Source: JAXMAR01 sp046350295 | GTDB lineage: Bacteria; Planctomycetota; Planctomycetia; Gemmatales; Gemmataceae | Assembly (NCBI GenBank): GCA_046350295.1 | Contig: JAXMAR010000031.1 | Coordinates: 1-64,000, forward strand | Direction of reading: 5' to 3' | Length of the DNA: 64,000 bases | Shown: positions 27,100 to 36,697 of the stretch, piece after piece | Layout: each line of letters starts with the position of its first letter | How positions within the stretch are numbered: position 1 is the stretch's first letter | Position numbers and translations under genes: made by a program | Notes under the pieces: generated by a model | The model's database searches: none | Seen by the model: only the letters and a program-made list of their open reading frames with translations | What the model was told of the DNA's origin: nothing

Positions 27100-27465
27100 T
27101 CATCGGCAATCATCGTGGCTGGGAAGAGCGTACTTCTTCACCCGCTTGTACGTGGCCACCGTGAAGAGGCTTCCCTTCCTGGTGGTGAACTCCCGCGGCC
27201 GCCCGAAGAACAGCTCCGCCGGGTAGGCGATCTTCAGCTCGTCCCCCTCGATTCGGTAGATGCAGCGGATGACGCTCTTGTCCCCGGGAAAGAGGTTGTT
27301 GAAGACGGTAGTCGCATCCATCTGCTCGGGGGATTTCGACGGGTCGAGCTTGAGAGAGACCTTGAGAGCGAGCTTGCCGTCGGCGTCGTGCTTTGGCTCC
27401 GCGCTCGGGGCGCCGGCGGCGAGGAAGCGCCACACGGCCAGGACGAGACAGAGGTGGCGATGCAT
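27100..27465 (-). CDS. TIGR03067-type small secreted protein
   Basis: A 121-residue protein with a hydrophobic leader (MHRHLCLVLAVWRFLAAG) as a signal peptide. LDPSKSPEQMD, YRIEGDELKIAYP and RPREFTTRKGS match the strand pattern of TIGR03067 domains, which are abundant in planctomycetes. The usual first half (GTWxVVS...) is missing, so this is a short or truncated member. Function is unknown for the family. GGAG precedes the start. It is divergent from the cyclase gene. Confidence 0.65.
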   Translation of the reverse strand: MHRHLCLVLAVWRFLAAGAPSAEPKHDADGKLALKVSLKLDPSKSPEQMDATTVFNNLFPGDKSVIRCIYRIEGDELKIAYPAELFFGRPREFTTRKGSLFTVATYKRVKKYALPSHDDCR

Positions 27466-27611
27466 GTCGCTCCTCCAAAGGAAGCCTGGATTCTACCGGC
27501 CCCAAAGGCCCGGCAACGACAAAAGTCCAGGCCTTGGCGCTGTGGCGCTTGGCGCTGTGCGATGCCGCAGCGAGCGCCGCTTTCTTTTTGGCCGCGCCGT
27601 CAACATCGATT

Positions 27612-27645
27612 AGAATCCTCGCAACGTCACCCATTCGAGGATTCT
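27612..27645 (+). promoter_or_regulatory. Palindrome at the cyclase-gene start
   Basis: Perfect 10-bp inverted repeat AGAATCCTCG (27612-27621) / CGAGGATTCT (27636-27645) with a 14-base loop, ending three bases before the ATG at 27649. The right arm contains CGAGG, the only ribosome-site candidate, and the left arm overlaps a TAGAAT -10-like hexamer. It may be an operator or an RNA hairpin that hides the ribosome site. Confidence 0.55.
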
Positions 27646-27648
27646 CCC

Positions 27649-28731
27649 ATGCGCACACGTCACTACACGCTTCTCGTCGCCGGCCTCGCCGGCAGTTTTC
27701 TGCTGGGCTGGTACCTCAACGGCAGGCAAGCCCAGGGCGAGGCCGGTCGAACTGCCGTCGCCGGACCGGCGGATGAGACACCCAAGGGCTGGACCAAGGG
27801 CAAGGGCTGGGGCCCCTTCGGCAAGGACGACGAACTCGGCGCCCTGAACGGCATGTCGCCCGCCTCGGTGAAGGCCGCCCTCGCTCTCGTGAAGGAAGGC
27901 AAGGTCTACGACCTCGGCGTCAGCTACGACGCCGAATCGTTCAAGTGGCCCGGGCACAATCCCGCCGCGATCATGACCTATCGCGGGCCCGAAGGCGTCA
28001 AGCGGCAGAAGGATTTCAAGGCGGCCGTCGATCCGAAGCTCAACCCGGACAACGTCCGCTGGCATAGCTGCGCCGTCTTCATCTCCGACAACGTCGGCAC
28101 CCAGATCGACGGCCTCGGGCACATCACCGTCGGCGACGACAACCACTGGTACAACGGCTTCAAGGAGGAAGACTGGGGGGGCAACTTCGGCGTCCGCAAA
28201 TGCGACGCCACGACCATCCCGCCGATCATCACGCGCGGCGTCCTGATCGACGTCGCCGGGTTTCGAAAGGTCGACGCCTTGCCGTCCCACTACCGAATCA
28301 CGACGGAAGACCTGATCGGCGCACTGGAAAAACAGAAAACCAAGCTCCGGCCGGGCGACACCGTCCTGATCCGCACCGGCGTCTTGCGTTACTGGGGCGT
28401 CAACGGCTCGGACACCGACAAGCTCAAACAGCACGATAGCGCCGGCATCGACCTGGACGCCGCGAAATGGCTCGTCGAGCAGCAGGGGGCGATCATTGTC
28501 GGCGCCGACACCAGCGGCGTCGAATGGGCGCCCGGGCCGATGGACAAGAGCGTCGGCTTCATCCCTGTCCACCGCTACCTGCTGCCGGAGCAGGGGGTCC
28601 ACATCGGCGAGTTCCACAATTTGGAGGAGTTGGCCAGGGACCGCGCCTATGAGTTTTGCTACGTCTGTTGCGTCAACAAGATCCGCGGCACGACGGCGGG
28701 CTTCACCCTTCGGCCCATCGCGATTCGGTGA
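27649..28731 (+). CDS. Cyclase family protein (kynurenine formamidase-like)
   Basis: A 360-residue protein with an N-terminal hydrophobic anchor or signal (residues 7-22). The core resembles the metal-dependent cyclase family (PF04199) that includes kynurenine formamidases. The usual metal motif HxGTHxDxxxH appears as NVGTQIDGLGH: two histidines are replaced by Asn and Gln, as seen in some subfamilies. LRPGDTVLIRTG and VGADTSGVEW are the other family blocks. Catalysis may therefore differ from the classical enzymes. I chose the ATG at 27649 because the longer frame upstream has no protein texture. The start lies right behind a palindrome that may regulate it. Confidence 0.8.
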   Translation: MRTRHYTLLVAGLAGSFLLGWYLNGRQAQGEAGRTAVAGPADETPKGWTKGKGWGPFGKDDELGALNGMSPASVKAALALVKEGKVYDLGVSYDAESFKWPGHNPAAIMTYRGPEGVKRQKDFKAAVDPKLNPDNVRWHSCAVFISDNVGTQIDGLGHITVGDDNHWYNGFKEEDWGGNFGVRKCDATTIPPIITRGVLIDVAGFRKVDALPSHYRITTEDLIGALEKQKTKLRPGDTVLIRTGVLRYWGVNGSDTDKLKQHDSAGIDLDAAKWLVEQQGAIIVGADTSGVEWAPGPMDKSVGFIPVHRYLLPEQGVHIGEFHNLEELARDRAYEFCYVCCVNKIRGTTAGFTLRPIAIR

Positions 28732-28747
28732 TGTGCTTGACCGCGGG

Positions 28748-29911
28748 TTACAGGGATGGCGCGGATCGATAGCCTGGCGCCTTGCGCCGGCGTTGTCGGC
28801 TTTTCCCCGCCAGTTCGAGCGTCAAATCGACGTAGGCGGCGGCCTGGCTCTCGAACGAGAACTCCGCCGCCATCTTGGCCCGACCGGCGGCGCCCATCTG
28901 CCCTCGCTGTGCCTCATTGTCGAGCAAGCGGATGATCTGCGCCGCCAGCGCGGCGCTGTCGCCGGCGGGCGCCAGCAGGCCGGTCACGCCGTCGATGACG
29001 ACCTCCGGCGTCCCTCCAACCGCTGTCGCGACGACGGGAACGCCCGCGGCGCTCGCCTCCAGGGCGATGTTCGGCAATCCCTCGGTGAAGGACGGCAGCA
29101 CGACGACGTCGAAAGCGGGCAAGATTCGGTCGAGGTCCGCGCGAAAGCCGGGAAGCAGGACGCGCTCGTTTAGATCGCGTTCGCGGAGGCGGCGTTCCAT
29201 CCGGCCACGCTCGGGGCCGTCGCCGAAGAGGATGAACGCGGCATCGGGATGTCGGCGGCACACGTCGGCGGCGGCTTCGACGAGAACGGGGAAGCCCTTC
29301 TCGGGGCTGAAGCGTCCCGCCGCGCCGATGAGCAGCCGCTTTGGGGCGGTGAAAAGTCGTTCGAGCTCGGCTCGGGCAAAGGGATCGCGCTTGGCGAAAC
29401 GCCGGACATCGATGCTGTTGCGTATGACGTGGACTCGGGGCCGCGGCAGGCCCAATCGCCGCACCTTCTTCGCCTGCCCTTCGGACACGCAAACGACGCC
29501 GTCCATGGCAAAGAGGCAGGCGCGGTCGAGCCACTCATAGCAACGAACTTTCAGCGAAGCCGCGGTCCAGCCGCGCGAGACGGCGACGACCGGAATGCCG
29601 AGGCGCCGCGCCGCCCGCCAGCCGATCAGGTCCGCCTTGTAACTATGACAGAACAGGATATCCACCCGGAAATCGCGCAATGTCGCCGCGACCTCCGCGA
29701 TGCAGGCGGCCAAGCGTGGGACGTTTTCCTTCAGCTCCACCGTCTCCAGGCCATGGTGGCTCAACTCGTCGAGAAACGGCCGGGCCAGGCCGCGTTCGGC
29801 GAAGGAGAGGTAGAGCGAGCGAAACTCCTCAGGAAGGGCAAGACCCAGACCGAGCATCTGCCGCTCGGGCCCGCCGAAGAAGGGGGACGCCGCCAAATGG
29901 GCGATCCTCAT
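28748..29911 (-). CDS. Glycosyltransferase family 4 protein
   Basis: A 387-residue GT-B enzyme. The N-terminal domain begins MRIAHLAASPFFGGPERQML and ends near 185. The nucleotide-sugar domain has GAAGRFSPEKGF, LFGDGPERGRME and PSFTEGLPNIALEASAAGVP, the E-x7-E retaining GT4 signature. It probably adds a hexose to a glycan or lipid acceptor at the inner face of the membrane; the donor is unknown. It is the last gene of a minus-strand run (glgC 35 bases upstream, then two more GTs, a methyltransferase and hpt). Confidence 0.87.
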   Translation of the reverse strand: MRIAHLAASPFFGGPERQMLGLGLALPEEFRSLYLSFAERGLARPFLDELSHHGLETVELKENVPRLAACIAEVAATLRDFRVDILFCHSYKADLIGWRAARRLGIPVVAVSRGWTAASLKVRCYEWLDRACLFAMDGVVCVSEGQAKKVRRLGLPRPRVHVIRNSIDVRRFAKRDPFARAELERLFTAPKRLLIGAAGRFSPEKGFPVLVEAAADVCRRHPDAAFILFGDGPERGRMERRLRERDLNERVLLPGFRADLDRILPAFDVVVLPSFTEGLPNIALEASAAGVPVVATAVGGTPEVVIDGVTGLLAPAGDSAALAAQIIRLLDNEAQRGQMGAAGRAKMAAEFSFESQAAAYVDLTLELAGKSRQRRRKAPGYRSAPSL

Positions 29912-29946
29912 GATGCGCCTCTCTGGTCAGAGCCGGAAGCGTAGTG

Positions 29947-31197
29947 TCATCCCTGCGGCTGCTGGAACGTCTCCGGCAGCTCGGCTTTGGCGATCACCAC
30001 TACGCCCTGGTCGGAGATCACGAAGCCGCGCTTGCGGTCGTGCTCGATGTCGTAGCCGATAGTGGTGTGCGGCGGAATGCGGACGTCCTTGTCGATGATG
30101 GCGCGCCGGATGCGGCAATGCCGGCCGACATCGACGCCGCTGAACAGGATCGAATTCTCGACCACCGAGTAGCTGTTGACGCGCACGTTCGCGCTCAGGA
30201 TGCTGCGCCGCACGTGCCCGCCCGAGATGATGCAGCCCTGACACACCATGCTCTCGTGCGCCTCGCCGCGGCGCCCGAACTGGCTGCCGTCGTCGTAGAA
30301 CACGAATTTGGGCGGCGGGAGCTGCGGCTGATACGTCCGGATCGGCCACTCCCGGTCGTACAGGTTCAGCACCGGATCGACGTCCACCAGGTCCATGTTC
30401 GCCTGATAATAGGCGTCGAGCGTGCCGACGTCGCGCCAGTAGGGTGTCGCCTTGCGGTTCTTGTCGTGGAAGCGGTGGGCCACCACCTTGTGCCGCCCCA
30501 CCATCGCCGGAATGATGTTCTTGCCGAAATCGTGCTCGCTATCGGGCCGGGTCGCGTCCTGGCACAACAGCTCGTACATCGTTCGCGCCGTGAAGACGTA
30601 AATGCCCATCGACGCCAGGATCGTGTTCGGATCGTTCGGGATCGTGATCGGGTTCTCCTTCGGCTTCTCCTGAAAGCCAACGATGTTGTCCTGCGGGTCG
30701 ACTTGCATCACGCCGAAATGGATCGCCTCCGACTTGGGTACCGTGAGGCAGCCGACCGTCATGTCCGCCCCGCGCTCGATGTGCGTCCGCAGCATCTCGC
30801 TGTAGTCCATCTTGTAGATGTGGTCCCCGGCGAGGATGAGGACGTACTTGGGCTCCGCCTTTTCGATCACGTAGATGTTCTGGTAGATCGCGTCGGCCGT
30901 CCCCTTGTACCAGTGCTCGTCGATCCGCTGCTGCGGCGGCAGCACCTCGATGTACTCGCGCAGCTCCCGGCTCAGAAACCACCAGCCGGCCGCGATGTGC
31001 CGGTCCAGGCTGCGCGCCTTGTACTGCGTCAGCACCAGAATGCGGCGCAAGTCGCTGTTGATGCAATTGGACAGCGGAAAATCGATGATGCGGTAGAGCC
31101 CGCCGAACGGTACCGCCGGCTTCGCACGGTCGCGGGTCAACGGCTCCAGCCGCGTTCCCTTCCCTCCCGCGAGGATGAGCGTCAACACGTCCTTCAC
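29947..31197 (-). CDS. glgC: Glucose-1-phosphate adenylyltransferase
   Basis: A 416-residue enzyme that makes ADP-glucose from ATP and glucose-1-phosphate, the first committed step of glycogen synthesis. Seen: GGKGTRLEPLTRDRAKPAVP (nucleotide loop), YRIIDFPLSNCINS, WYKGTADAIYQN, LAGDHIYKMDY and FQEKPKENP (glucose-1-phosphate site). The C-terminal left-handed beta-helix is visible as repeated I/V-rich hexads with the RRAIIDKDVRIP strand. The allosteric N-terminal arginines of GlgC are retained. It sits between two glycosyltransferases rather than in a glgABC operon. Confidence 0.95.
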   Translation of the reverse strand: MKDVLTLILAGGKGTRLEPLTRDRAKPAVPFGGLYRIIDFPLSNCINSDLRRILVLTQYKARSLDRHIAAGWWFLSRELREYIEVLPPQQRIDEHWYKGTADAIYQNIYVIEKAEPKYVLILAGDHIYKMDYSEMLRTHIERGADMTVGCLTVPKSEAIHFGVMQVDPQDNIVGFQEKPKENPITIPNDPNTILASMGIYVFTARTMYELLCQDATRPDSEHDFGKNIIPAMVGRHKVVAHRFHDKNRKATPYWRDVGTLDAYYQANMDLVDVDPVLNLYDREWPIRTYQPQLPPPKFVFYDDGSQFGRRGEAHESMVCQGCIISGGHVRRSILSANVRVNSYSVVENSILFSGVDVGRHCRIRRAIIDKDVRIPPHTTIGYDIEHDRKRGFVISDQGVVVIAKAELPETFQQPQG

Positions 31198-31284
31198 GTT
31201 CCGATCTCCGGAAAGCTTTCTCGTTTATCCGATTGTTGTACTCGGAAATGGAGGCCGCAACAGCAAAAACAGCGAGCGCCCGGC

Positions 31285-32232
31285 TCACGCCGCCCGGCGC
31301 GCCAGGTCCTGGCGCAACAAGCCGAATGTCGTTCGCGCCAGCGCCATCATGTCCCCCGGCGGCACGAAGCTCGCTTTTTCTCCCGGGGCAATGAGCTCGC
31401 GCAGTGCCGGCTGATCGTAAGCCACGAGAGGACAGTCGCACGCCTGGGCTTCCAGGGCGACCTGCAAACCATGTCCGGGCCGCGCCGTGATCCAGCAGGC
31501 TTGGGCCTCCTGCAACACCGGGCGCATGTCGGCGCTGGCGGGAACAAAGCGCGTGCGCCCCGCGAAGTGGACGCTCGCCTGCAAGCGCTCGAGCGCCGGC
31601 GCCAGAGAGCCGACGCCGATCAGCCGTAGTTCCAGATCGGCGCACGCATAGGCGAGCATGTCCATGGCCCAGACGGCGTCGCGCGGACCGTGGCGGTGTT
31701 CCAGGCGAGCGACGCAGACAATGAAGGGCGCCGCCGCACGACGCGGCATCGGCGCCGCGGGAGTGAATGGGACAACGGAGAGCCGCGCCGCGGGCGCCCC
31801 TTGCTTGCGCAGCACGGACGCCTCCCATTCCGTCCGGGCCACCACACGATGGACCCGTTCCAGCAGCCAACGGTCGACGCGACCGAGCGGCTCATCGGCG
31901 CGGATGCGATGGGCGACGGTGCGCGCCAGGACATTGCCGCCGCAGAGACCGAGAAGGCGCAGCGGGCCGCGCTCGAAACAGTGTACCTCCGTCGCGTCCA
32001 CCTCGCGCAGGAGACGGACCAGCGCCCAAACCGCCCCTGGATCAAACGCTCTGGCCCAGTCGAGACGATGGACCGGGGCCCCCGCCTGACGCAGCTCGGC
32101 CTCCCACGGACCGGTTTCACCCAGCACGGCGACGTGCGTCTTGCCCGAATCCGCGCGGTCGAGGACCATGCGCCGCGCATCGGCCGCGGCGCCGCCGTAT
32201 CGAAGGGAGGGGAGCAAGAAGAGCGTGGCCAT
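31285..32232 (-). CDS. Glycosyltransferase (GT4-like)
   Basis: A 315-residue GT-B-like protein. I chose the ATG at 32232 because GAGGGG precedes it; a TTG six codons earlier is less likely. The N-terminus MATLFLLPSLRYGGAAADAR resembles GT4 N-domains. The C-terminal half has VARLEHRHGPRDAVWAMDML and GHGLQVALEAQACDCPLVAYD, where the E-x7 pattern is looser than in classic GT4 members. It is probably a glycan-building enzyme of the same cluster; the donor is unknown. glgC follows 87 bases downstream. Confidence 0.75.
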   Translation of the reverse strand: MATLFLLPSLRYGGAAADARRMVLDRADSGKTHVAVLGETGPWEAELRQAGAPVHRLDWARAFDPGAVWALVRLLREVDATEVHCFERGPLRLLGLCGGNVLARTVAHRIRADEPLGRVDRWLLERVHRVVARTEWEASVLRKQGAPAARLSVVPFTPAAPMPRRAAAPFIVCVARLEHRHGPRDAVWAMDMLAYACADLELRLIGVGSLAPALERLQASVHFAGRTRFVPASADMRPVLQEAQACWITARPGHGLQVALEAQACDCPLVAYDQPALRELIAPGEKASFVPPGDMMALARTTFGLLRQDLARRAA

Positions 32233-32322
32233 GGGGTTCCATCCCCTCAAATGCGCCAGCCGAAGTCGTGAGACTTCGGATGCGGGACCGCCTGGTTGAG
32301 CAATACCTGAACTCTCACGAGG

Positions 32323-32853
32323 TCAGCTACATCCTTCCGGCGCCGATTCCGGCAGCACGCCGATGTACGGTAAATGCCGGTGCTCATCGTTATAGTCGAG
32401 CCCGTAGCCGACCACAAAGGCGTTTGGAATCTCGAAGCCGAAGTAGTCGGGCGTCAGGTCCACCAGCTGGCGGCCTTTCTTGCGGAGCAGGACCGCCGTG
32501 CGGATCGAGGCGACTTCGAGGCGGCGCAGATGCTCCGTTAAATGGTGCAGCGTCTTGCCGGTGTCGAGGATGTCATCGAGCAGCAGCACGTGCCGGCCGC
32601 GAACGTCGGGCAGGAGCGCGGGATCGATGCGGAGCGGGCCGGCCGAGGTCGTCTCGCCTCGATAGCTGGACGCCTGAATCAGCCCAATGCGCAGGCGCAG
32701 ATCGAGATGGCGGACCAGGTCGGCCATGAACATGAGACAGCCGGTGAGGACGCCGACAATGGTGACGGGCCGGTCGCGATAGTCGCGCGCGATGTCGTCC
32801 GCGAGTTCAGCGACTCGCTTCTGAATCTGATCGGCGCTGAGCAGGACCTTCAT
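32323..32853 (-). CDS. hpt: Hypoxanthine phosphoribosyltransferase
   Basis: A 176-residue purine-salvage enzyme that joins hypoxanthine or guanine to PRPP. Seen: the PRPP loop VLLLDDILDTGKTL at about 89-102, SSYRGETTSAG (flexible loop), and VVGYGLDYNDEHRHLPYIG near the C-terminus, which stacks on the purine. The length is normal for bacterial HPRTs. The ATG at 32853 is supported by AGGG four bases upstream and by the match to the family N-terminus. It lies inside a glycan-enzyme cluster and probably shares its transcript without a pathway link. Confidence 0.93.
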   Translation of the reverse strand: MKVLLSADQIQKRVAELADDIARDYRDRPVTIVGVLTGCLMFMADLVRHLDLRLRIGLIQASSYRGETTSAGPLRIDPALLPDVRGRHVLLLDDILDTGKTLHHLTEHLRRLEVASIRTAVLLRKKGRQLVDLTPDYFGFEIPNAFVVGYGLDYNDEHRHLPYIGVLPESAPEGCS

Positions 32854-32921
32854 GTCCCTATTGAACAGAAAAGCGTCCGGAGAAGGAAGAGAAACCGGGA
32901 AGACGGGGAGGAGGGCCGGTG

Positions 32922-33755
32922 TTATTTCGTCCCCTCCATGTACAACGAATCGGGCTTCCGCGCCGCGCCGTCGGGATACGTGTCGAGTGCGAAAGATCGC
33001 CAGTCGGGGATGGCGCTCGCGGTCGCCGCACATTGCCGCACGTCTTGAAAACCGCACTTCGTCAGAAGCCGTTTGAGCGAGAAGCGGTCGTACATCCATT
33101 GGTGGACCTCGCCGGAGAGGCGATGTCGCCCGGCCTCGTAGTAACGTCTGGCGCGACCGAAAAGAAGACGACCGATGACGGCGTCCCATGCGCGGCGAAC
33201 CTTGGCGCCGAACGGTAGCCGGAAGAAGGCGCGGGCTCGTTCGCCGCGCGTTGGTGGCCGGCGTGATCGTTCCACGGCCGCGTGCGCTTCCCAGCCGATG
33301 CGGCCGACCACGAAGTCGCGGTTGGGCGCGGCGTCGCGCTGAAGATAGGGGAGCATCTCGCCGCCGGGCCGGGCGCGGACGCACTGATCGAGTAACTCCA
33401 GCGTCATCCAGTCGTAATTCGCTTCCGCCTGGAGACTCGACTGGTCCGCCGTTTGGTCCAGACAGCGCAGATACAGCCGCGCGACTTGTTCGAGATCGGG
33501 AACGGCGATGCGAAGAACACCCCCCTTCTTCAGAACACGGCGGCACTCGTCGATGAATCGCTCGCCGTCGGGACGAGCGAAATGTTCCAGGATATGGGAG
33601 TGATAGACGACGTCGAACGTCTCATCCTTGAATGGCACGCCGCGGCCGAGATCGTGCTGGATGACGGAGCGGTCGGCGGGGATATGGTCCACGTTCACCC
33701 AGTCCGGGTGAAAGGAGCGGCCGCAGCCCAGATTCAGGTAGTTCAACTTTGCCAT
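32922..33755 (-). CDS. SAM-dependent methyltransferase
   Basis: A 277-residue class I methyltransferase of the glycan-associated type. Motif I is LNLGCGRSFHPDWVNVD, followed by DLGRGVPFKDETFDVVYHSH, which includes the expected motif-IV region, and RVLKKGGVLRIAVPD (motif VI-like). The middle (about 115-215) has a helical insertion with ARRYYEAGRHRLSGE. Such enzymes often modify surface polysaccharides. The start codon is only five bases after the stop of the upstream glycosyltransferase, so the two are translated together. Confidence 0.85.
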   Translation of the reverse strand: MAKLNYLNLGCGRSFHPDWVNVDHIPADRSVIQHDLGRGVPFKDETFDVVYHSHILEHFARPDGERFIDECRRVLKKGGVLRIAVPDLEQVARLYLRCLDQTADQSSLQAEANYDWMTLELLDQCVRARPGGEMLPYLQRDAAPNRDFVVGRIGWEAHAAVERSRRPPTRGERARAFFRLPFGAKVRRAWDAVIGRLLFGRARRYYEAGRHRLSGEVHQWMYDRFSLKRLLTKCGFQDVRQCAATASAIPDWRSFALDTYPDGAARKPDSLYMEGTK

Positions 33756-33760
33756 AGCGC

Positions 33761-35011
33761 TCACGCCGCGAGCAAGGCCGACGCGCGGACCTGCTCGAAC
33801 AGCTCTTCGTAACGGCGTGCCTGCGTCCCGAGCGCGTACTCGCGCAGCGCCAGCGCCCGGCAGGATGTCCGCAAGGTCGTCCCGCCGCCAATCTCGTTCA
33901 GTGCACGCTCCAAGGTGTGCGCGAGCGACTCCCCGTTCAGCGTCCCGGCCAGCCACCCCGATTCACCGGCCCGCACCATGTCCGGCATGCCGCCGATGTC
34001 GAAGCCGACCACCGGCGTGCCGCAGGCGATCGCCTCCAGCACGACGTTGGGCAGATTGTCAACCGGCGCCGGGTGCAACAGGAGGTCGGCCGCCGAGTAC
34101 GCCAGCGCTTGGCGGAACGGCTCGCCGATGAAGCCGAGAGGCCGTACCTGGATGTGCTCTCCCGCGCTCACCTGCCCATGCCCCATCGCGGCAAGCGTGA
34201 ACGGCGTCTTGAGACGCGGCCAAACGTCCGGCAGAATATCCGCCCCTTTGCGGCGCTCGCTCAACGAATGCGCGGCGATCAGAACGATGGGCCCCTCCAA
34301 CGGCAGACCGAGCCGACGCCGCGCCTCCTTACGATCCACCGGTCGATAGAGTTCCAGGGGCAGACCGTAGGGAATGACGTCAACACGCCGCATCTTCCAG
34401 AGGCCAAGCGACGCTTCCCGCGCCAGCCAGCGCGACGGGGCGACGGCGGAGAGATTCGCATGCCGTCGCATCAGGTCACGCCGCTCTTGCCAGGCGGGCG
34501 TGATCTGCGCGGGCTTGAGCGCCGGATACTCCTGCCGCGTCGGACACGCGCCGGAGCAGCCGGTCTCGAAGGCGCGGCAATCGTAGGCGTAGGCGCAGCG
34601 GCCGGTGAAGCTCCACATGTCGTGCAGCGTCCAGACCGTGGGCGCGTGCGTGGCGCAGAGGTCGACGAGGTCGGTCCCCCAACCGCGCTCGAAGCCGCCA
34701 TGAAGGTTGTGGACGTTGATGACATCGGGGCGGAAGCGGTCGAGGACGTGCTTCAGCCGGGAGAAAGCGGCGCGGCGATAGCCGGGGCGATACCAGGCGA
34801 CGGGGAGAAAACGGCGGGCGAGGCGAAAAGCCTGCCGGGCGAGAAAGCCGGCGCCGGCGAGTGGCCGCGTGGACCACGGATGCGTCTCGCCGTCGGGATT
34901 GAGAACGCAGCGCAGCACCTCATGCCGCTCCGCCAGTCCCTCGGCGAGGCGGCTCGCGGCGACGGCGGCGCCTCCCTGAGTTTCGTGGTCGGAGAGCATC
35001 AGAATGCGCAT
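33761..35011 (-). CDS. Glycosyltransferase family 4 protein
   Basis: A 416-residue GT-B enzyme. The N-terminal domain starts MRILMLSDHETQGGAAVAAS and includes PDVINVHNLHGG and TVWTLHDMWSFTGRC, with a CxxxCxxxxxC-like cluster (CRAFETGCSGACP) seen in some WcaC/WbdM-type GTs. The C-terminal domain has LIAAHSLSERRKGADIL and PAPVDNLPNVVLEAIACGTP with the GT4 acidic pair. It is the first gene of the minus-strand glycan cluster, and the 32-bp palindrome copy 3 lies just before it. Acceptor and donor sugars are not deducible. Confidence 0.88.
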   Translation of the reverse strand: MRILMLSDHETQGGAAVAASRLAEGLAERHEVLRCVLNPDGETHPWSTRPLAGAGFLARQAFRLARRFLPVAWYRPGYRRAAFSRLKHVLDRFRPDVINVHNLHGGFERGWGTDLVDLCATHAPTVWTLHDMWSFTGRCAYAYDCRAFETGCSGACPTRQEYPALKPAQITPAWQERRDLMRRHANLSAVAPSRWLAREASLGLWKMRRVDVIPYGLPLELYRPVDRKEARRRLGLPLEGPIVLIAAHSLSERRKGADILPDVWPRLKTPFTLAAMGHGQVSAGEHIQVRPLGFIGEPFRQALAYSAADLLLHPAPVDNLPNVVLEAIACGTPVVGFDIGGMPDMVRAGESGWLAGTLNGESLAHTLERALNEIGGGTTLRTSCRALALREYALGTQARRYEELFEQVRASALLAA

Positions 35012-35061
35012 TGGAAACCGCCGCGGTTTAGCCCGGTTCGCCGATCTCGCCCGAGGATGGG

Positions 35062-35093
35062 GTCCGCCGCGGTTCTACGAACCGCGGCTAAAC
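35062..35093 (-). repeat. 32-bp dispersed palindromic repeat, copy 3
   Basis: Reads GTCCGCCGCGGTTC, loop, then GAACCGCGGCTAAAC, with compensatory G-C swaps in both arms compared with copies 1 and 2. An extra half-copy GTTTAGCC-CGGTTCG lies at 35027-35040. It separates the two-component operon from the glycan cluster. Confidence 0.8.
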
Positions 35094-35105
35094 AAAGACA
35101 AAATA

Positions 35106-36524
<1,419 letters not shown>

Positions 36525-36697
36525 GCGAAGCCTCCTTGCCTTCCCGTCATCTCCGGGCGACCGACCACACGCATAGCACGGATGCAAAATCGCGGCGAGG
36601 CCGAATTACGCTCCCCTTTCACAGGCCGGGCTCCGCCGTGAGAAGATGCGGATTCCCTCCCTTTCCTCTCTTCGCGGCGCCTCTTGCTCCAAACCCC

